NCBI GenBank assembly: GCA_947579665.1
Contig: OX388345.1
Coordinates: 33,757,849 to 33,821,848, forward strand
Source: Sympetrum striolatum
Lineage: Eukaryota > Arthropoda > Insecta > Odonata > Libellulidae
DNA: 64,000 nucleotides
Direction: 5' to 3'
In this document: in pieces, positions 59,545 to 64,000 of the stretch
Position numbering within the stretch: position 1 is the stretch's first letter
Layout of the letters: every line of letters starts with the position of its first letter
The notes under the pieces: model-generated
What the model saw: the letters and a program-made list of their open reading frames with translations, nothing else
What the model was told of the DNA's origin: nothing
The model's database searches: none
Program-made: the position numbers and the translations under genes

Positions 59545-61111
59545 TCTCTTTAGAGCTCTGAGTTTTATTCTAAATACTCCACACATTTTCTCTTTCCTCA
59601 AATTTTAATCCAGGAAAAGGCCTCCATTAGATAATATATCTCATTAAAAGTTTGTAGAGCCAAAATAAAGGGGAAGACAAACATTTTCTTCCCTCTGGTA
59701 ATCATAACATCCCCGGATAAGCGACACTTTCGTTATCCATTGTATAACGAGCAGAGAGATGAAAAAAGAGCCGTCCAAGGACGAGCAAGTGCTCCTTTAT
59801 GCGCATCGTCTTCGTGCATATACGGGCCTCAGGACGTGCATGAGCGGCTGTTTGCCAGCGGCTGTCTGCGCCGGCTTGTCGAGCATATGTATGTTTGCGT
59901 GAAGGAGCTCTCTATCGAAGCTAAAGTTTTCTCCCTTGTGAGGTGTCGACCCTCCCCTTTGCTTGAGGTATTTGCGCTACTTTCCTCAGTATCACCTTCC
60001 TGTGGCGGAATAATCTGTGCACCACTTTCGAGTAGATTCTTTCCACCACAAAAGGGTGACTCCGAGGGGAATTTGCGAAAGTTAAATTCCTTCCTCAGAC
60101 GCGGACGTTGACTTTTAGAAATCTGCTCCGCTTCAAAGAAAGTTTGATGATTAAACTAAAGATTTATGTGTAAGAAGAAAACTCATTTTGGGTCTTATAA
60201 TGCGTACATTTTACGTATTTCTAGATTTGATTGCTTCGACTTATATTCTAAATTCAACAGCAGCCTTTAATGGAATTTCAATCAGCCAACTATACGAATA
60301 TAAAAACTGTTACTTTTTACTGCGTCCACCTGAAGATGCTAACGAAATCGGCCCTGATATTAAAGCGTGAGAAAAAATTAATAACTGTGGCATGCCTTTT
60401 CGAAAAGTAATTCTTGAGCATATCAATTTTATTTACATTGATTTTATTGACTGTTAGACTACTTAGGAGAAAAAAAATTTACTCAATCAAGTTGCTAAAA
60501 AATGAAAATAAAATGTGTACGAGCCCTTTAGAACGATGGATTGTATCTTTCTAAGTTAGGCAAATAATATTTCTGTCCTTACTCATTAGTCTTCAATTGA
60601 TACTTAATTAATAATATCTCCATTCTTTTTCAAATCATTAAGTTAGCGAGAAACCTTCCGTTCTAATCGGCTTTCCTTTCTTGTTTATCATTACATAATC
60701 TCCCAATCATAAAAAGGTTGTACGTAATGCAATAAACACAATTTGAAGTATTTGACCGGATTCATCTGATACAAAAGTAAATAAGAGGAATTTAACGTGG
60801 CACTGATGGGGTTGTTGGTGAAGACAGAGAATTGGTGAAATAAAGATACTGGTGTAAGTTGAGGCGATGGAGATGTCTGCACAAATGACAGTTCCGATAA
60901 ATTTTATTGGGAGGAGCTTCTTGGTAGGATAATGTGACTTTCAAATGGAACTAGATGGCAACTTTTCAATAGAATTCTAAAAGAAGTTTGCAGTGTAATA
61001 GGTGCTTCTCTATATTCCTATAATGGTTCTAAAGTTTCTTTTAAATTAATAATTTTACAAAGAAATCCACTGGTTAACACGAGTTTTTCAAGTGATTGAA
61101 AGTTATTCATA
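59545..61111. other. Noncoding stretch
   Basis: A GC-richer patch at 59740-60110 has a 123-codon plus-strand frame that is not recognisable. At about 60331-60370 CCTGAAGATGCTAACGAAAT followed by CGGCC resembles the core of the AAACCGGT hairpin elements, but I could not find a matching arm. The rest is AT-rich. Confidence 0.4.
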
Positions 61112-61183
61112 TCCCATGTGGTCTAGTGGCTAGGATATCTGGCTTTCACCCAGAAGGCCCGGGTTCGATTCCCGGCATGGGAA
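61112..61183 (+). tRNA. tRNA-Glu (anticodon TTC)
   Basis: A complete cloverleaf of 72 bases: acceptor TCCCATG pairs with CATGGGA (61112-61118 with 61176-61182) with discriminator A at 61183. The anticodon stem TCTGG/CCAGA encloses loop CTTTCAC with anticodon TTC at 61145-61147. The T-stem CCGGG/CCCGG encloses TTCGATT. A-box GTCTAGTGGCTAGG and B-box GGTTCGATTCC are intact, so pol III should read it, and a T6 terminator follows at about 61187-61192. It has no intron. The sequence is nearly that of metazoan tRNA-Glu, so I judge it a working gene that charges with glutamate. Confidence 0.95.
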
Positions 61184-61200
61184 TTATTTTTTATCTACCC

Positions 61201-61285
61201 TAGAGACGTAGCGTTCAACGCACTAGTCTGCAATGGTATTGGAACCTACTTAAGTCCAACGTTCAATTCCCTTTGACGACATTTG
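61201..61285 (+). pseudogene. Degenerate tRNA-like segment after tRNA-Glu
   Basis: TAGCGTTCAACGCACTAG resembles an A-box/D-arm region with a deletion. GTTCAATTCCC at about 61259-61269 is B-box-like, about 45 bases further on. Stems do not pair well. It could be the head of a tRNA-derived SINE. Its position just after tRNA-Glu and just before a LINE-like tail (61358-61480) is suggestive, but no second copy was seen. Confidence 0.3.
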
Positions 61286-61357
61286 TCTATATTTGATTTT
61301 GTTGAATTTTGTATTAGATTTGATTTGATTGCATTTGGATGTATTTGACATTGCTGA

Positions 61358-61480
61358 AAATTTCCTTCAATCTATGTTAATAGAGGGGTTAAAGACTGGA
61401 ATGTGTTGCCTGAAGTGGTCTTGAAACCCTTACCGATAATCAAAAACGAGTTTAGATATAGATATAGTAGTTCATTGTGA
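61358..61480 (+). pseudogene. Probable LINE ORF2 C-terminal fragment
   Basis: An open segment bounded by TGA at 61355-61357 and TGA at 61478-61480 reads FPSIYVNRGVKDWNVLPE, then VVLKPLPIIKNEFRYRY. 'NRVVxDWNxLPExVV...FKxRL' is the common C-terminal ending of CR1/L2-like non-LTR ORF2 proteins and related elements. Only about 40 residues are visible, without the reverse transcriptase, so the clade is unproven. Upstream bases have TTTGATTTGATTGCATTTG repetition. Confidence 0.45.
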
Positions 61481-61721
61481 AAAAAGTGATATGAATGGGA
61501 TATGACTTTTGTAGACTGTTCTGTAAATTGTTTTTTGAATAGTAAGTGTTATAATGGACAATTTGACAAAATGACATATGGATTAGCAAGGAGACGACGA
61601 AAACTACGTAAAAGTAACAGTATCAATGAAATATATGGGTTAATTAAATAAGTAAATAAAGGTTTTACAAGTAGTGAAAAATAGTGACTTGACTGGGAAC
61701 AAGCCACGTCCTTCTTACTTC

Positions 61722-61793
61722 TGTAATTTGGTAGTTTTACTGATTAGAACACTTCCCCGGAAAGTAGGAGACCTGGGTTCGAGTATCAGTCAA
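61722..61793 (+). pseudogene. tRNA-like segment, possible SINE head
   Basis: TTTGGTAGTTTTACTGATTAG fits a weak A-box/D-arm, and CTGGGTTCGAGTATCAGTC has a good B-box core (GGTTCGAGT) with T-arm-like flanks. Between them CCCCGGAAAGTAGGAGAC stands where the anticodon arm would be. No clean acceptor pairing is seen. I infer a SINE head or decayed tRNA. It is unlike the 19.3-kb SINE family. Confidence 0.4.
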
Positions 61794-61800
61794 GCCACTA

Positions 61801-63188
61801 TCATTCACTTCTTTTATAACCTTGGATTAAGCCGTACACTTTTCTTGTGCAAATTTAAAATTCCATTCCATCATTTAAGTAAACAAAGTCCCATTTTCAA
61901 AAAGTCTAGTATACCGGAATTCGCAAATGAGATATAAGAAAAACTAACATGTTTGATCATGATTGAGAATGATCCACTTTCTTATCCGTAATTTTGCGGC
62001 AGTCGTCTCGGAGCACGGGGGTGAGAAACTTCCTCCGGCGTTTTTTCTCCACCAGAATGCGACGGCTCTGCATAGACATCTTAAAAGAACAAAATCATCC
62101 CTCGGATGTGGCGAGGCGCGGAGGCAACTGTTGCCCAAGCTTATTAGCATATTCCCGGGAGATAAAAAACCCTTCTTCCCCGACTTGTTCTCGTCAAAAT
62201 CAGGTCACGCCACGGCTTTTTCGGGGACACGATCAGATAGTGTGCTCATCCAATCGTTAAGACGTGGATCGGACGAATTTTTTTCGGTTTAGCTCGGGTT
62301 TTTTCTTAATAAATTCTTTCTCTCCAAATCATGGCGTTAGCTTCCGCGAGGTTTACAAACTTCGACAAGGATGGGCCAAGAATAGTTAACCTTTCGAGTT
62401 ACGGTTTCCCTTCGGGCTTTAAATCAGCGACGAAGATAAACGGGGTAAAGCAAATGGTAGGAAATAAAAGGAATCTCAACTCCTTTTACATTTTAACGCC
62501 TCCTTTCCAACGAGGATTACATGTACGCAATTTATCGGTCAGCGACCCATTTCCAGAAAATATGAAACAAACGATATGCGACCATCTGTCAAGAGAAGTT
62601 TGGAAGTCCGCATAACCTGAATTTATTCCCCGCGTCTTAAACAATACTCGTTTCTAAAGAAAAGGTAAACAAAGGCCAGTTTGAGAAGAGACACATGCTA
62701 TTCCAAACGGAGTTTCAGTCTTGTAAAACTTCACGGCGTTGATCTCGGATCCATCGAAGGAAATGCGAGCCATCACCAAACAAAAGGAATATTTCTCTTT
62801 GAAGAACATATGATTTGGCGTATATTGAAGCTCGTTAAGTATTACCAAATTTTATTCATAAGATTTTGTTTAAAATTATTTTCCTAAAGCGCAACCTCTA
62901 AGAATTTTGATCAGTCCCTTGGACCAGCAAAAAACACATTAAATTAGACAACTCCATCTTTGCGGTTGAAAACGTGAAAATGTTTTTCATTTGGAAAACT
63001 GTTTTACTAATGTTCGTGTTCTACCGTGTATTTTTGCGTATTTTAATGTGTGTCCATCGTCCATATTTGAGGGAAAGTTATTTCCTCTTATTATAGTTGG
63101 TTCTCTTAAAGCATTATGTTTACAGTAGATAAAAGTTATTTCCCTTGAACGTTATCCCTAAAAAATTTTATCAGCAAGAACGCATAAA
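61801..63188. other. Noncoding stretch with a GC-rich patch
   Basis: A GC-richer patch at 61960-62640 includes frames of 110 codons (61963-62292) and 94 codons (62331-62615, starting MALASARFTNF in an acceptable start context). Neither resembles a known protein and overlapping frames exist, so neither is called. Confidence 0.4.
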
Positions 63189-63430
63189 AATTACATTTTT
63201 GAAAGTCATTTTGATCGCATCGCTATTTTTATGTAGTTACCTCATGCTAGGAAACGCATTGACATGTATCCAAATAAATCGTTAAGTTTACTTAAAAACA
63301 GATTAGCAAATTGCATTTTTGTATAGTAATTTTGATCGCATCGCTATTTTTATGTAGATACCTCATGCTAGGAAACGCATGGACATGTATCCAAATAAAT
63401 CGTTAAGTTTACTTAAAAACAGATTAGCAA
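63189..63430 (+). repeat. Tandem duplication of a 121-bp unit
   Basis: The units 63189-63309 and 63310-63430 are nearly identical: TTTTGATCGCATCGCTATTT at 63209 recurs at 63330, and CTCATGCTAGGAAACGCAT and CGTTAAGTTTACTTAAAAAC recur at the same 121-base offset. A few substitutions lie in the first 25 bases. The unit is not coding and has no visible inverted ends. Confidence 0.9.
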
Positions 63431-63675
63431 GTAAAAATAGCACACAGATCAAATACAGGGCCCAGGATATAGCATTGGTATGTGCGAATGTGTAAGGAAT
63501 TTGTATAGAATACTCTTTTTTATTATTATTGATAAGCATAAATTTAATCCTCGATTGTTTACAAAACTTTGGTAAGAATGGTAAGACCTACCTAAATTAA
63601 AAGGCATTTTGGCCTGTGAACCGCATGTTGAACAACTTTGATGCACTAAGGTAATAAGTTAAAGGATAGTGTTTG

Positions 63676-63829
63676 AAACAATCTTGAAAGAAAAACACTT
63701 TGCAACTTCCACAATATATATCTCAGTCGACTGATACCTGAAGATGTCAATACTGTCAATGTTGACAAAACCGGTCGACTAAAATATAGAATGTGGAAGT
63801 TAGAATGTGTTTTTCTTTTAAGATTATTT
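63676..63829. mobile_element. Hairpin element with AAACCGGT motif, copy at 63.7 kb
   Basis: The arms 63676-63731 and 63774-63829 are inverted copies with few mismatches, including AAAGAAAAACAC, AACTTCCACA and AGTCGAC. The 42-base loop contains CCTGAAGATGTCAATACTGT and GACAAAACCGG. The core motif (GAAGATG...AAACCGGTCG) matches that of the hairpin at 14.8 kb. It has no coding capacity. It may be a small foldback element or a recurrent palindromic relic. Confidence 0.7.
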
Positions 63830-64000
63830 CTACGAAATTAGTTACGATTGACAATATTAATTTTATGAGAGTGTTTGAATTCTCTCATTTGAGCAACCAA
63901 TCCTGTACGAATTTAGTTATTTACTTTCAACGCCAATTAATACTTATGATACTTCATTATTTAGCGCTTGAAGAATCATAGCGTATATCTATATCGATTT

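Noticed and set aside
62331..62615. 94-codon plus-strand frame with a plausible start (MALASARFTNF)
   Set aside because: No recognisable protein, no splice or poly(A) context that I could tie to it, and competing frames nearby; kept as a noncoding patch.

Overview
The window is AT-rich, gene-poor eukaryotic DNA, almost certainly from an arthropod and probably an insect. Reasons: spliced-gene architecture, a metazoan-type tRNA-Glu, poly(A) signals, no bacterial-style operons, and many decayed retroposons of types common in insect genomes (non-LTR ORF2 C-termini, tRNA-derived SINEs, hairpin MITEs). I cannot name the species.

Two protein-coding features look real. The clearest is an intronless 198-residue Arg/Ser/Lys-rich protein at 21595-22191 (+). 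Its N-terminal part resembles the second half of a linker-histone globular domain, and its basic tail contains an internal tandem duplication, so it may be a sperm-type chromatin protein. The second is a last coding exon at 10403-10576 (+), with a splice acceptor, a coherent 57-codon frame, a stop and a nearby AATAAA; the rest of that gene was not found here. Two coding-like minus-strand stretches (23134-23579 and 24144-24638) look like decayed or unrecognised coding sequence. A complete tRNA-Glu(TTC) lies at 61112-61183.

Layout. 1-10.4 kb: noncoding DNA with a tRNA-like relic, a SINE-like copy beside a perfect 51-bp-arm hairpin, a 290-bp hairpin MITE (called MITE-A here) and a LINE remnant, ending at the orphan exon. 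10.6-21 kb: mostly featureless, with a hairpin element at 14.8 kb and a SINE at 19.3 kb. 21.5-24.7 kb: the basic-protein gene and the two minus-strand coding-like stretches. 25-38.7 kb: three more copies of the same SINE family with target-site duplications, LINE 3' ends at 30.3, 33.3 and 37 kb, and a second perfect 51-bp-arm hairpin at 36.5 kb. 38.7-53 kb: long unique noncoding DNA with GC-richer patches. 53-64 kb: two hairpin elements, then a three-level nest of transposons at 58.36-59.54 kb, the tRNA-Glu cluster, a 121-bp tandem duplication and a final hairpin element.

The most striking architecture is the nest. A MITE-A copy is split by a 972-bp foldback element with CCCT/AGGG ends. Comparison with the uninterrupted MITE-A at 4495-4784 gives a 2-bp CG target duplication for the foldback. 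Inside the foldback sits a 370-bp element built from palindromes within palindromes. The genes do not form a visible pathway; the window reads as intergenic or intronic space shaped by small non-autonomous mobile elements.
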